Assembly: GCA_009739215.1 (NCBI GenBank)
Contig: VSJF01000005.1
Coordinates: forward strand, 310,001-374,000
DNA length: 64,000 bases
Reading direction: 5' to 3'
Source: Floccularia luteovirens
Taxonomy: Eukaryota; Basidiomycota; Agaricomycetes; Agaricales; Squamanitaceae
In this document: in pieces, positions 45,934 through 57,059 of the stretch
Position numbering within the stretch: position 1 is the stretch's first letter
How the letters are laid out: the number at the start of each line of letters is the position of its first letter
Position numbers and translations under genes: made by a program
Notes under the pieces: model-generated
The model's input: only the letters and a program-made list of their open reading frames with translations
What the model was told of the DNA's origin: nothing
Database searches by the model: none

Positions 45934-46937
45934 TCAATCCGCACGAGCGCGTTTTTTCGGCTTTCCATTCATTTCTACATCTCCATTTGCATCCCCATTT
46001 GCGTGTCCGTTTGCATTGCCGTTGGCGGTGGAGAAATATTCCAACTTGGCGACCGGATCTGTCTTGATGGTCTTGGATCCTTCAGTCCAGTTAGCTGGGC
46101 AGACTTCACCATGCTCGTCCTTCTAGGAATGAGCATAGAACTAATTCTATATTCAAATGACCAACTCACGGTAAATTGGAACGCTTTGACGAGCCGAATC
46201 GTTTCTTCGACGGAGCGCCCGACGGGAAGGTCATTGACAGTGATTTGTCTGTATATGTACGCGTCAAGGTGACTGCTATTTTATTAAAAGGACAATACTC
46301 ACCTCAGAACACCCTTGGGATCGATGAGGAACAGGCCTCGGAGAGCAATTCCCTCCTCTTCCAAAAGTACACCATAATCACGAGATATTTTCATGTTCCT
46401 ATCTGCAAGGAGGGGCAGCTTGAGGTCTGGCCCGAGACCGCCCTCATTCCTCGGTTGGGATGCCCATGCAAAATGAGAGAATTTAGAGTCAGTGGAGACA
46501 CCTAGGTACGTCTCATGTCAACGGTAGTATTTAAATAAACCCGGTAGTTCAACTATACCCAAAACAGCGGTATTAATTTCTTTGAAGCGTGGCAGTGCGT
46601 CATTGAAAGCCAGAATTTCCCTGAGCAGATGAAGACGTTAAGAATTGAGTGTTAAAAGTTGGAAGGTAAAGCACTTACGTAGGGCAAACAAAGGTAAAGT
46701 CCCTATGATGTGTTAAATAAAAAAGAGTGCCTGCAAGACCAAAAACTAACGTACATTGGATAGAAAAACAGGACGACCCTAGGATTATAGACAACCCGTG
46801 AATGAAAGCCCTGTGTGAATTATTGAACAGACGTACCATTGACCAAGGAAATCAGAGAGGGAGACATCGTTAAAGAGACCATCGGTAACTGCCTCTGTTT
46901 TAAAAGCGGGAGCAGGGCGTTGGATGAGAGCAACCAT
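45934..46937 (-). CDS. typical 2-Cys peroxiredoxin
   Basis: A cytosolic thiol peroxidase of the Tsa1/AhpC group that reduces H2O2 and organic peroxides using thioredoxin. The start reads [17 protein letters not shown], followed by [20 protein letters not shown] with the peroxidatic Cys (exons near 46640-46790), [18 protein letters not shown], the GGLG motif typical of overoxidation-sensitive enzymes, [20 protein letters not shown] and [18 protein letters not shown]. The resolving Cys is in [17 protein letters not shown] (about 46085-46118). After the usual end at KLEYFS the protein continues with an Asn/Gly-rich tail ([22 protein letters not shown]) and a basic end, KPKKRAD. The tail replaces the YF-type C-terminus by an extension of about 27 residues. 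Several short introns are present. The ATG at 46937 directly precedes the domain. Confidence 0.95.
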
Positions 46938-47502
46938 TTTGTAATTTGTTGGATTAAAGAAGGAAAATGAGTGAATTTTTTCAATTTATATTTTTACGCG
47001 TATGAATTCGCGCGGTCACATGGTGTAGATCTGAACCGTGATAAGCGTAGTTGTTTGTTATGACTTCATTCGTTTGTTCCCCTCAAGTACTTATCGATTA
47101 TCGGCTGCACATGTTCCTGTATTCTCGCTCCAACCTGCTGTGCATCAGTGTCAGTCAGATAGAAGTCCCATGTTCTAGACACACCCAATTCCTACATAAA
47201 GCCTATCCAATATTTTCGTTTTGCTCGTTCCTGTCCTAATCCTTCGGAACCCACCCCCGTTTCTACAAGCGCCCGCGTTTGCCTTTTTAATTCTAGATTT
47301 CGAGGGTGCTTTTCTTTGGCACACACACGCTCTGCCTACAAGCATCTTATTCCCAAGAAGGAGCTAACCTTTCCAATTGGTATGCTCCGCAAAACATTGT
47401 CTTCACATCACATAGTCACCAACTACCTCTGGCCAGCCTCAGGTACGTAATGTCCAGATGCTCCAATGGCCCCGCGCTAATAAAACTCCTTCTCTACCTA
47501 GA
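46938..47502. other. divergent promoter, peroxiredoxin / kinase
   Basis: About 560 bases between divergent genes. Immediately upstream of the peroxiredoxin start lies an A/T-rich stretch with AATATAAA on the minus strand (about 46984-46991), a possible TATA element. No ORF is supported. Confidence 0.4.
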
Positions 47503-49851
47503 ATGTCGACCACTATACCACATTATTTTCCTCAATTTGTGTGGCAGCTTTGGCTTTCTGTCGAGCACGTCTCTTTTGCCTCTTTCCCTTAAACTCTTTC
47601 TGACTAGTCCACTATAGTGGAACACCCTCACCCCAACCACGATTTCACGCATATGACGTATACGAGAATGAGCTGAAAGAAATGAATCATGCCCCTCCAA
47701 ATGTGAGATCAATCTTTCAAGACTTCGACACTGGGCGCCTTGATCCAGAAACCCGTAAAGTACTTTTGGACGCCCAACTTGCATTCTCGCAGCTTGAAAC
47801 GGAGACTATAGAAGCTATCAAAGATCTCATCAAACGCACAGAGGGAGATGCGAAAAACCAGAAATCTATACCTCTTAGTCGAAGGGTTGTGGAGACACTT
47901 CGAAAATATCTCATTTTTCTGCGCTTTAGAAATAGTGCTGGGTATCGTTCGATACTCAAATCTCTTGAAAATCTTGGCCAGCATAATGAACGGGATGGAA
48001 CGTTTTTCTCTGCTTATCGACCGATCATAGTGGAAATACATAGACGCCGCGTTCTACGGACCTTCAAAGAATTTCTTTTACATGCTTCGACTGACAGGCC
48101 TTCGTCAGGATCTCGCTCTATCGAGTATCATGCAAGTGAAGAGGTGCTTTTCAAGGAATTTCAGTCTACAATGGATATATACTGCTGGCGACTTTGCGAT
48201 GCTGAGTTATGCGTTGGTTTAGCTACGGAAGAGCAAGAATTTATCCTCTCTGATTGTTGCTTTGGTACGTTAAATGAAGGCTTCGAAGAGGATCCGTAAG
48301 TAATCTATCATTTAGTAATAAAATGGTACTGAATTTCGTAGCCAATGCTGCGATTTATTTTTCCCAGTATTACCTACCCTTGCAATTTACATACTAGGAA
48401 CTGCAGACGAACACTATCCGTCCAACTCCACCTACAGACAAACAAGTCGCTCAACCTGTATGGATCGATATCGGATTCGAATCAGCTTCTGATGTTCATC
48501 TACGAAATGCTATGATACTCCAAATCTATCCCTAACCATCTTTTTTTCTCGTCACTTCGGCACTGTTGCGCTCTCTATTTCATCATATGATGAGTTTCGG
48601 TGGATCCAAGAACACCAAGATTATAGCAGGCTTAAAGCAGCGTTGTCGACAGAAGTTCTTGCAAGAGACTGTCACAAAGACCTTGGTTGTTAGAGGCTCT
48701 GTGACCCTTATAGACCTGACTGATGAAGTTAAAACTATCGGAGAATCTGCCATCTGTCATGGATCCTTTTCTGATGTTTGGAAAGGGATTTGGAGTGATC
48801 CTGTGGAGAGAAGGCCTAGACTTGTAAGAGCGCTATTCTTCTTCAATCAGATCAACGTGTATTGATTAGTATTCAGGTAGCCCTGAAGTTCTTACGTCAA
48901 ATCATGGTGCAAAATGTCAAAGAGAAACTCCTCAAGGTAGTTTTACAATTTTTGCCTGGAACCCATGATCTCATGAACCAGCTCCACAGCGTCTACAAGC
49001 CGAAGTTACAGCGTGGCATGGGTTATGCCACAGGAACGTTAGTCAACTATTCGGGATTGTCCAGACACCGAGAAGTATTGGTATGGTATCCCCATGGTGC
49101 GACAATGGGACGATTTGCCAATATCTGAAGAATAATAAGTCTGCGAACCGGATAAGATTGGTACGCGTTACACCTTGGAACCATTAAATTACGCTAATTA
49201 TAACATAAACTAGCTCCGTCAAGTTGCATCTGGGATTGCCTATTTACATACATTCAAACCAGTCGTGATACATGGCGATCTGAAGGGTGTAAGGAATCCA
49301 TTCCCATCTTTCATCATTTTTTCCACTTATTGACTTTGCGGATAGGGAAATATTTTGATTGACGCCTATGGATATGCGCTGATCACTGATTTTGGACTTT
49401 CCAAAGTCATGGAAGACATGACTGATTCAATGAATATGGGCACATCATTTTTCGCGGGGTCGACTAGATGGATGGCTCCAGAGTTAATATTGGCATTGGT
49501 GGAGGATGATGGGCAGGTACCGCCCATTACGACGTATAGTGATGTATATGCGTTCGCATCTGTTTGCCTTGAGGTCAGAACACTCCTCCTTGTTGATCAT
49601 ATACTAACTAGGTTCGCTATGGTTGACAGGTAGCGAGTGGACAACTACCCTACCCACATCGAACGAATGACCATGCTGTGATTGTGGATATACTTCGTGG
49701 AGTCCGACCATCTCGCGGAGCAACTTGTCAGATTGGTGGATTGAAAGATGAAGAAGCATTTTGGGCTATGCTAGATAAGTGTTGGACGCAGGCTTATACT
49801 CTAAGGCCCACTATGCCTGAGATGTTGCAGTTCTTGGAGGGCTTGACTTGA
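47503..49851 (+). CDS. DUF4238-like plus TKL protein kinase, probably frame-disrupted
   Basis: The locus encodes two parts. The first (47503-48295, starting MSTTIPHYFPQFVWQLW; long clean frame 47682-48295) resembles DUF4238: an HYxPQF-like start, then IPLSRRVVETLRKYLIFLRF and VGLATEEQEFILSDCCFGTL. It continues after an intron as QCCDLFFPVLPTLAIYILGT. The second is a tyrosine-kinase-like Ser/Thr kinase: glycine loop AICHGSFSDVWKG, Lys in VALKFLRQ, RLQAEVTAWHGLCHRNV, catalytic HGDLKGGNILID, DFGLSK, STRWMAPE and SDVYAFASVCLEV, ending LRPTMPEMLQFLEGLT. Its introns splice cleanly, so the kinase domain looks intact. Between the parts (48421-48650) the protein-like reading moves through different frames (PVWIDIGFESASDVHLRNAM, then TVALSISSYDEFRWIQEHQD, then RCRQKFLQETVTKTL), with a TAA at 48533-48535 and no good introns. 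So this is a pseudogene, two genes, or a sequence with errors. The first start is uncertain. Confidence 0.6.
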
Positions 49852-50670
49852 GTTTGGCGGATGTGTTCGAGTTTAAGCCTGGTGTGTGCAAGTTATTTTG
49901 ATATCTGTAAGATTTTTTTTTGTGGAAGGACGATGAGGGGGGAGCTATATCACCACTAACTTAGCTTCGTCATGATCACACTGATTTGTTATTGATCTTT
50001 CTGGAGTCTACATACCCTTACGCCTAATCTCCCCTTCCACATCCCTCCTGCTTTGCCCGCTACTCGGGATATTACCCTTTCTGCCTTATACGATGATAAA
50101 CCGTCCTGCATACCATGGAGAGCGACCACCCATGTCTCTCCCATATCACGAATATCTAACTTATTTGCTCTGTAAATTAACTGTTAACTCCTCAACATGT
50201 TAATATTAATCAATTCAATCAATGTTTTTTCCTTCTTCTCTAAGTTCCCCCTTATCGACAGTCAACGGGTTAGTTTTTTCAAGTTTTATTTGGGATGCTT
50301 ACGTTCTACAAATTCAATCTCATGTCAACCAAATTTGTGATTCGTAAACTATGTTTGTCTAGCTGTAAAACAAGGCCAAGGCCCAGACTGAGTTACTCAT
50401 ATATGTACAATGTATTGACGTAGAGAACATCTACGCGACTCGTGTATGTGATTTGATATTAAATAGATCGTTGGATATCGATAACGAGGAGAACTACCAA
50501 ATTTATGCTATATGCATTTACATGTCATATGTGTATTCCGAAAAAGCCAGAATCATTATTAACACACATACAAAAAAGATAAAACAAAAACCCCCCCCCC
50601 ATTCCTAATCTCATTCGAACAAAACAATAAAAGAAAAATTGGAATAGGAAGTTGGGGGAATTCGAATTAT
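49852..50670. other. convergent spacer, kinase / fungalysin
   Basis: About 820 bases of 3' flanks, AT-rich, with no supported ORF. It includes an A-run followed by ten C (50586-50600). Confidence 0.4.
50591..50600. repeat. homopolymer C10 tract
   Basis: Ten consecutive C follow AAAACAAAAA. Such mononucleotide runs are prone to length variation and sequencing error. The tract lies 70 bases beyond the fungalysin stop codon. Confidence 0.8.
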
Positions 50671-53424
50671 TTAATCATCAGAGCAGATAGCTGGTTTGGT
50701 ATAACCCTGGTGAATTTTAGAAAAATCATCAGAATCACTACACATAAAAAAAGAAACAAGCACGTACATTTGTCCTGATTCCTCCACCCCAAGGTGTCTG
50801 TCCTTCAACTTTAGCATCAACACCAAGTCCACGGCTAGCGAATCCACTCCAAATTTCACAGAAGTTCTCTCCATCAGTGAGGATCTGGTCGGCTTGGATG
50901 ATAGCATCACGAGCGTTGAAGAATGTAGGTCTGCATTTTTGAAGTTTCATTCCGTTCAAGACCAATCTTTGAAATTCAAGCCTCGTCAGGATCATTCTCT
51001 TTGGATAAAGAGATAATACACGTACTGGATAGCCAACGAATTACCATGTTTCGGAACAAGTGGTTTACCCTGGACAGATGGCCTGTAGAAATGGCCTTCT
51101 GGGACGGAACCATCAGAAAGTGGTGCAGGTGGGAACAAGTCATCAGAGTATCCGTGCTTCTTGATCAAGTTCTGAGCAACAACCCAAAGCATCTCAGCCC
51201 AAACTTCACCAATGGCGTGTACTCCCCAGTATCCTGGCTTATCGAGAGTCTTGTATAATGATGGATTAACGGTCGAGTTCTAAAAATCGGATCGAATATG
51301 AATTAGTTAACAATATATAAGATCAGTAGAGAAAATACGAACCAATGAGTAGATATAGTTGCGAATTCCATTAGGCCTGTTAGCAGCCCAAGCACCCATA
51401 GCATAATCAGAGTAATTCCTGTTGCTTCGAATGACTGTTGCAAGGAAATCCCCCCAACCTTCACCCATACCGCCACTCTCACCCCAACCTAAGCAGCTCG
51501 AGTCCGCCGGTCCTCCGGTCAGACGGGTGCTCAAGCCGTGACTAAGCTCGTGAATGACGATACCAGCCTCGAGGTCTCCATCACGATAAGGAATAGCAGT
51601 GTTCCAGAGGTACATGCGCATGCGTCCGTTCTGGCCGTCAGGTGGGGTCATGAAGTTGGCATTGTTATAGCCGGAACCGTCTTGAGCATTGGCAATGACA
51701 GCATCATTTTCTTTACCGCCACGACCGAAGTTGTGTTGTTGGAAGTTACCAGCGACTTCGTCAAAGCCATATCTGAGACATAACTCAGTAACACTCCTTA
51801 AATCAAATTGGGGCAAGACACACCTGTAGTAAAGATCGTGGACCATGTTAGAGGTGTAGAATAACTGAGTAATAGTAGCGTTGATGTATTTCTGGGCCTC
51901 ATCCTGCGCATCGGGCTTTTCGGTTTCCTTGGGGTTATACTCAAAGTCGTAAACTTTCTCGGCACCAGCATCTGGACGGTAGTTACGAATGTAAGCATTT
52001 TGACCCTCCCAGTTCTCCTGAGCGAATACCTATACAAGAGGTCACTATAGCGGAACAGCAAGATAACAATTGTAACTGACGTTGTTACCCCAAGTGGTAG
52101 TAGTGTTGTGGAAAGTGCCTTTCTTTTGGGATAATCTAACATTGCGGAACAAGGGATCATTTTCATAAGGAATTGCGTGCCATCCAGCGGGCGATGCCAA
52201 GGCATCAAAACTCTCCTTTTGGATTGAGCGCTCGCCAACGGACGGATCATTCACACCCCATGCAAAGACATTGTATTTCGCGGGCTCCGAAGAGGTAGGA
52301 GGTTCGGGGATGGGCGCATCTGATGCCCAATCCACAACGGAAATGATTGTGTGAGGGGGAGATGCCGAAACCGCAGTCTCATACCAGTTGTCCTGCATTT
52401 CAACTTCGAACTGAGGAAGAATGTGTTAGACATCAGCAGGCTGCCTTGCTAAAATTACGTACCTTCCATACAAGGTGAAGTTCCATTCCTTCACCATCCT
52501 GAGCGGGGACTTGGGTGTATGCTAGCTTGGCCTTCACAGGGTTGACCGAATCGGGAACGTTGTGAGCCTCAAATGATGCTTGACCCTCCTCTGACGCAAA
52601 GTGATGGGTTTGCGAAATGGATATCTCTTCGAGATGCTTATCGAAGTTCTCAACAATGTCATCACGGACACTGTCGCTTGGGGTTGCAGTAGCCATGAAT
52701 TTAAGCAAGGCGGGCCGGAAGTCCGAGGGATCTTCTGAGACAAAAGATGCTGGGAACTGTGGACCTATGCAGTTATTGCGGAAGATGTTCATCATGTGCT
52801 GGCGATGTTTGTGTTGTTCTGATACCATAGTGACTTGCCCATCGTCTAATGGGGCTTGCAGGCCAGCCATATGCTCCTCAACAAGGATATCACAGTGTCT
52901 CCTAAGTGGATCTTGCACAGCACTAGTAGGTTCGGTAAATGAAGGGATATTTCCGTTAAAGAACTAAAACCGCAACGTGTTTAGTATATTAGTACGGGAC
53001 TTCTAAAGGTGATACTTACAGAGTTTCCATAGGATAGTACCATTCCGTCTTTGACGTTAATGTTCATGTCACCGTCTGCTACCTCTAGGCCGTACACAAG
53101 CTGCTTGACATACACATGTGTTACACCAGTGCTCTTGTCAGTATATGAATCCTTGCGGATTTTGTATGACACGGCATCAGTCAGCTGATGGCCAAGGACG
53201 TCTTCAACGAAAATGCGGGCGACCTCTAGAGGATCCATGTTAGGATCCGTAGGTGTGAAGCCATTCGTCACTATCTGATAAGGAGAGGAGTGGAAGACAG
53301 CATGTGGAAGTGCAGGGCCATAACCAAGGGTCTTTCGCTGGCGACCAGCTGTGTGAGGCTGGTGAGCACAGACAATGCCAGACAAACTGGCTAGGACGAG
53401 GGATACAGTAAGTAGACAGCGCAT
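50671..53424 (-). CDS. secreted fungalysin metalloprotease (M36)
   Basis: A secreted zinc endopeptidase of the fungalysin family that degrades extracellular protein. The signal peptide is [20 protein letters not shown], then an FTP-type propeptide: [56 protein letters not shown]. The catalytic domain includes [57 protein letters not shown] and the zinc motif in [20 protein letters not shown] with [12 protein letters not shown] supplying the third ligand. The end is [20 protein letters not shown] then [11 protein letters not shown]. An in-frame ATG lies further upstream (53523), but the one at 53424 sets a normal signal peptide. About nine short introns occur. All catalytic residues are present. 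Confidence 0.95.
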
Positions 53425-53460
53425 TAGATGACTACCAAATAGGAAACAGACACTATGTCT

Positions 53461-53470
53461 GAGATATAAA
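53461..53470 (-). promoter_or_regulatory. possible TATA element of the fungalysin gene
   Basis: TTTATATCTC on the minus strand lies about 37-46 bases before the chosen start codon at 53424. This spacing supports the downstream ATG as the true start. The match to TATA is imperfect. Confidence 0.3.
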
Positions 53471-53887
53471 GGGGGGAAGAATGGAGGGAAGGAAAGGAGG
53501 GTGAAAGCGGATAGACGAGGCAAACGAGGTTTATAAAGTTAATTGGGGTACTGCGTGGTTGCAGTGGAAACCCAGAAACGGACGTTAATGCTCCAATTAT
53601 TCCCCTTGCTGTGCTCTTCTGTATGTCCTTGTTTGCTTTAGTGGCTGATGACTTTGTCTCTCTTGTTCAATCACACCGCTCCAATTATTGCTTCAAGTGT
53701 CATGAATTCTCACCAATACCGACAGTTTTACAAGGAACATGCAGACTTGCCCCAATCATTAATCTTAATGTTCAACTGGTGACGTTCATGGATTGAGTTC
53801 ATATTGCTTACTTAATACAGGCCACGTTATTACTCCGGGTTGTTACATTGTTTGTTTCCGATCCGAGTCATCCTTATCCGTATCTTT
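53471..53887. other. fungalysin upstream region
   Basis: This stretch lies upstream of the minus-strand fungalysin and downstream of the minus-strand methyltransferase. It is rich in C/T on the plus strand. No ORF or repeat was recognised. Confidence 0.35.
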
Positions 53888-54772
53888 TCATCGCTTAACA
53901 TATCTTCCCACCTGATGCCAGAATAAGTGCTCCTCTGGTTCATTATCAAGAGCCCAAACTTCACCCTCTTTCCATACACTTCTTTCCTCTCCATTCACGT
54001 CCTCTGTCTTCATGTTTGCTACCCAGTTGTGTGTATCCCGGTCAAGCCGACACCCATCCATGATGAATTGCCAAAGTGGCGCCCAGAATCGTTGCCATGA
54101 AGCTACATCCTTCCGTGGGCTTAAGACGTGTTCATAAAATAGGAATTGTCCTCCAGGGACGAGCAGTTCATTGACCAGCGTATCCAATGTTTTTTGAGGT
54201 GATGGTACGGTACATAAAACCATCACCGAAGTGATTGTATCCACTTTTGTTGGGATAAGCGCTGACGGTGAGAGTAGAATAGCAGCCGCGTGTTCAGCCC
54301 CGCAGGCAAGGATAGTGAGAGTTCCGTCATCCTCATTGAATCCAGCACCCTCCCCAAACTTTCGAATTTGGGGATGCATCAGGACATTCGGTTCGACTGC
54401 TATATAATGTGTGACTTTAGTGCGATCAAGGTATTTAATGGTGTGACCGTATCCTATATGTTAGAAAAAAATCATATCGTTCAATAATCCTATACCATGA
54501 GTTTTGAAAAAGGGGACTGCATTACCAGCGCCAAGATCTAACACGACGCCTACAGCATTTGGGTTAATCAACCTTTCTTTTGAGGGTCGTCCATTCTCAT
54601 CCATGCCATCTGCACACACTTCCCAAACATGTGCCATGAAGATGCGAGATATTACACTCGGTTGTAGCAAAAGAGATGGGGAATGAAAAATAGCCTTAAC
54701 TGTAGGGGGAAGTCCCACCCATACAAAACCGCGTATATCGTTGAGTAGACCAAGTGCGTTAGCTAATTTCAT
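53888..54772 (-). CDS. class I SAM-dependent methyltransferase
   Basis: A Rossmann-fold S-adenosylmethionine-dependent methyltransferase. The N-terminal exon reads MKLANALGLLNDIRGFVWVG, then IFMAHVWEVCADGMDENGRP and the SAM-binding motif I, VGVVLDLGAGNAVPFFKTHG. After an intron the next exon gives YLDRTKVTHYIAVEPNVLMH (motif II acidic end), TSVMVLCTVPSPQKTLDTLV (motif IV/V), LLVPGGQFLFYEHVLSPRKD and WQRFWAPLWQFIMDGCRLDR. The HVLSPR, W-F-PLW and GC-L-R order is like METTL7/UbiE-related small-molecule methyltransferases. The substrate is unknown. An in-frame ATG 63 bases upstream (54835) would add MLNGLFISSPASKCPCFTSNT; I prefer the inner start because the added part is not helix-like, but either is possible. 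It lies head to head with AUR1. Confidence 0.82.
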
Positions 54773-54835
54773 GGTGTTGGAAGTGAAGCAGGGACATTTT
54801 GAAGCTGGGGAGGAGATAAATAGCCCATTGAGCAT

Positions 54836-55198
54836 AATATTAATAGATTTGAACGTGACCTTCTTGGTATGGTATCAGGGGGCGCTTACAAGGAAGTGAT
54901 GACAAAGTCGAAATTTCCCACAGTTGAGTGTCTGTGTCTCGTCAATGTCCAAAAACCAATTCCCGACATCACTGATACTTACCAACAAACACTTCCTCTT
55001 TTTTCCTTCATCGTGGAACACTACTAAGAGCTGAAACAGCTTCCTTTGGCTCTCTCTTCCCATTACCTGGGTTTCTCGCATACGTAGGACCCATTCCACA
55101 CCCACGCAAACAATTGCACAGCAAGACGCGTCTCCGTACTCCGGATCGTCATTAGAAAAAGTCTTCACGCTGTATGGTCCTCTTCATATCCTACTCTC
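54836..55198. other. divergent promoter, methyltransferase / AUR1
   Basis: About 360 bases shared by two divergent genes. A minus-strand frame at 54875-55168 overlaps it but shows no recognisable protein and lacks splice connection to the methyltransferase. Confidence 0.4.
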
Positions 55199-56623
55199 AT
55201 GTCACTTAAAGAAGAACAGATGTCAAGTGTGATGCGTTCCCGTAGTGGGATAGGTCGTTCCTTTGGTTCTATCATACAGGCCTTTGTCGCCGCAGTAGGA
55301 CGTCTGGACAAATCTTTATCACCATCTGTGACGTTGAAGCGTTTACGCCAGCACCACTTCACACTCTCAGACTCTATATACCTATTCCACATCCTTTTGG
55401 CTACCTTTTGGCTCACAGTCATGCAAATACCATCATTCCCCATCAAACTCATCATCCCTGTCCTGTATGCAATTGCTCTCCTTATACCATTCACATCACA
55501 ATTCTTCGTTCCTGCGACACCCGTATTTGCATGGCTGCTCACCTATTACTCATCCCGCTTCATTCCTGTCGGATGGAGGCCGAGAATATTTGTTTCTCTC
55601 CTACCTACCCTAGAGTCTGTGCTGTATGGCGCCAATATCTCCGATATCCTTACCCGGTTCACACATCCTATATTGGATATTGTTGCATGGCTTCCGTATG
55701 GCGTAGTACACTTCACCTTCCCTTTTGTAGTAGCTGCGTTCCTGTGGCTGTACCGTTCCAAGGAAGCTCTCCATCTATGGGCTAGTACTTTCGGCTACCT
55801 TAACCTAGTGGGCGTTATCATTCAAATACTTCTTCCATGCTCAGCACCTTGGTATGAGGTCATCTATGGCCTGACACCAGCTAACTATAGCATGAAAGGA
55901 TCACCCGGTGGTCTGGCTAGGATCGACGCATTATTTGGTTCCTCGGGTTATACAACTACATTCAGCAACGCTCCTGTTGTCTTTGGCGCGTTCCCATCTC
56001 TACACTCCGCCTGTGCAACAATCGAAGCTCTTTTTATCTCACACTTCTTCCCTTGGGCATCGCGTTATATTTGGGCTTATGCGGGTGTTCTTTACTGGGC
56101 AACTATGTATCTTACGCACCACTACCTCATCGATGTCGTAGGGGGAGCTTGTCTTGCGACGGCATTCTTCTATCTCTTCCTTCCTGATGATCTTCGCGGG
56201 CCTGCAGCGCTCGCTCCTCCTGGCAGCGGTTCACGATCGAAGTATGAAATTTACGATCTAGACGACCCAAGACGCACTGCATCAAGGGGGTTAGATGAAC
56301 ATGACTTTGATGTTAGCGATGCCAGCTCAGATGAGGAAGAAGATATCACTTATCGCTCCCCTGTCCCTGGTGCTGGGTTTGGGAATGGTGGTGGTAGCAA
56401 CGGATCTGCAGTAGCAAATTCTACACAACCGTTCGTGAAGAACAGTGCTAAATCCGATAAGGATATGGACCAGGGCCCGGGGAAGAAGAATCACAGGCAT
56501 ACAGCGAGTATTGCTAGTCTGATTAGAGGTGATGAACGCAGTCCTGAAGATGGCTGGAGCCCTGTCACTAGTGTATTCACATTCCCACAAAATGCCGGGA
56601 GGGGTGAACGAACCAAGGACTGA
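55199..56623 (+). CDS. AUR1: inositol phosphorylceramide synthase catalytic subunit (AUR1)
   Basis: AUR1 moves phosphoinositol from phosphatidylinositol to ceramide in the Golgi, an essential fungal sphingolipid step and the target of aureobasidin A. The 474-residue protein comes from one exon, unlike nearly all neighbours. Six or more membrane spans lie between residues 60 and 330 (for example IKLIIPVLYAIALLIPF and YGVVHFTFPFVVAAFLWLY). The PAP2-type motifs are GAFPSLHSACATIEAL (FPSLHS at 265-270) and LTHHYLIDVVGGACLATAFF (HH at 307-308, D312), giving the expected His-His-Asp triad. The family segment PCSAPWYEVIYGLTPANYSM is also clear. After about residue 335 the tail is cytosolic, acidic and Ser/Gly rich (SDASSDEEEDITYRSP), ending GRGERTKD. 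The first ATG is used; another at residue 8 is possible. Confidence 0.95.
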   Translation: MSLKEEQMSSVMRSRSGIGRSFGSIIQAFVAAVGRLDKSLSPSVTLKRLRQHHFTLSDSIYLFHILLATFWLTVMQIPSFPIKLIIPVLYAIALLIPFTSQFFVPATPVFAWLLTYYSSRFIPVGWRPRIFVSLLPTLESVLYGANISDILTRFTHPILDIVAWLPYGVVHFTFPFVVAAFLWLYRSKEALHLWASTFGYLNLVGVIIQILLPCSAPWYEVIYGLTPANYSMKGSPGGLARIDALFGSSGYTTTFSNAPVVFGAFPSLHSACATIEALFISHFFPWASRYIWAYAGVLYWATMYLTHHYLIDVVGGACLATAFFYLFLPDDLRGPAALAPPGSGSRSKYEIYDLDDPRRTASRGLDEHDFDVSDASSDEEEDITYRSPVPGAGFGNGGGSNGSAVANSTQPFVKNSAKSDKDMDQGPGKKNHRHTASIASLIRGDERSPEDGWSPVTSVFTFPQNAGRGERTKD

Positions 56624-57059
56624 ATGCCTGACATCGATTACAAACTCTAGAAAGTTGAATAGGCTGCAAATCGAACAATGAGATTGCCCCTTTCTATATT
56701 ACTTTCCGGTATCGTATTATATCATTATTAGGTGTCAAGAGTTCAGATGTAGTCCGTCATATGCCACTCGATATATATCTTATACCCTGTTTCTGTTATG
56801 GCTTTACATGACTGCGAACTGTAATAAAATTCGATTGTCTAATGCATCTTCATTTCATTAAATTTTTTTGTCTTCAAGATTGGGACAACATCACGTGGTC
56901 ACTAAATTGAGAAGAGAGATGAACCTTGTGTAAAATTCAAACTGACACATTCCATCCATCTATCACATACAGTATATCTTGAATCCGATACAACTCTTAT
57001 TTTGAGTAGGTGAAAGACCACACTCAAATACTGTATCATCCGGAAGAAATTATCAGCCA
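56624..57059. other. AUR1 3' flank and promoter of the AT-hook gene
   Basis: About 435 bases, AT-rich, with no supported ORF. It includes AATAAAATTC at about 56821-56832, a possible polyadenylation signal for AUR1. Confidence 0.4.

Noticed and set aside
47306..47617. Plus-strand hydrophobic frame before the kinase gene
   Set aside because: It arises from T-rich sequence, overlaps the likely first exon of the kinase gene in another frame and has no family likeness.
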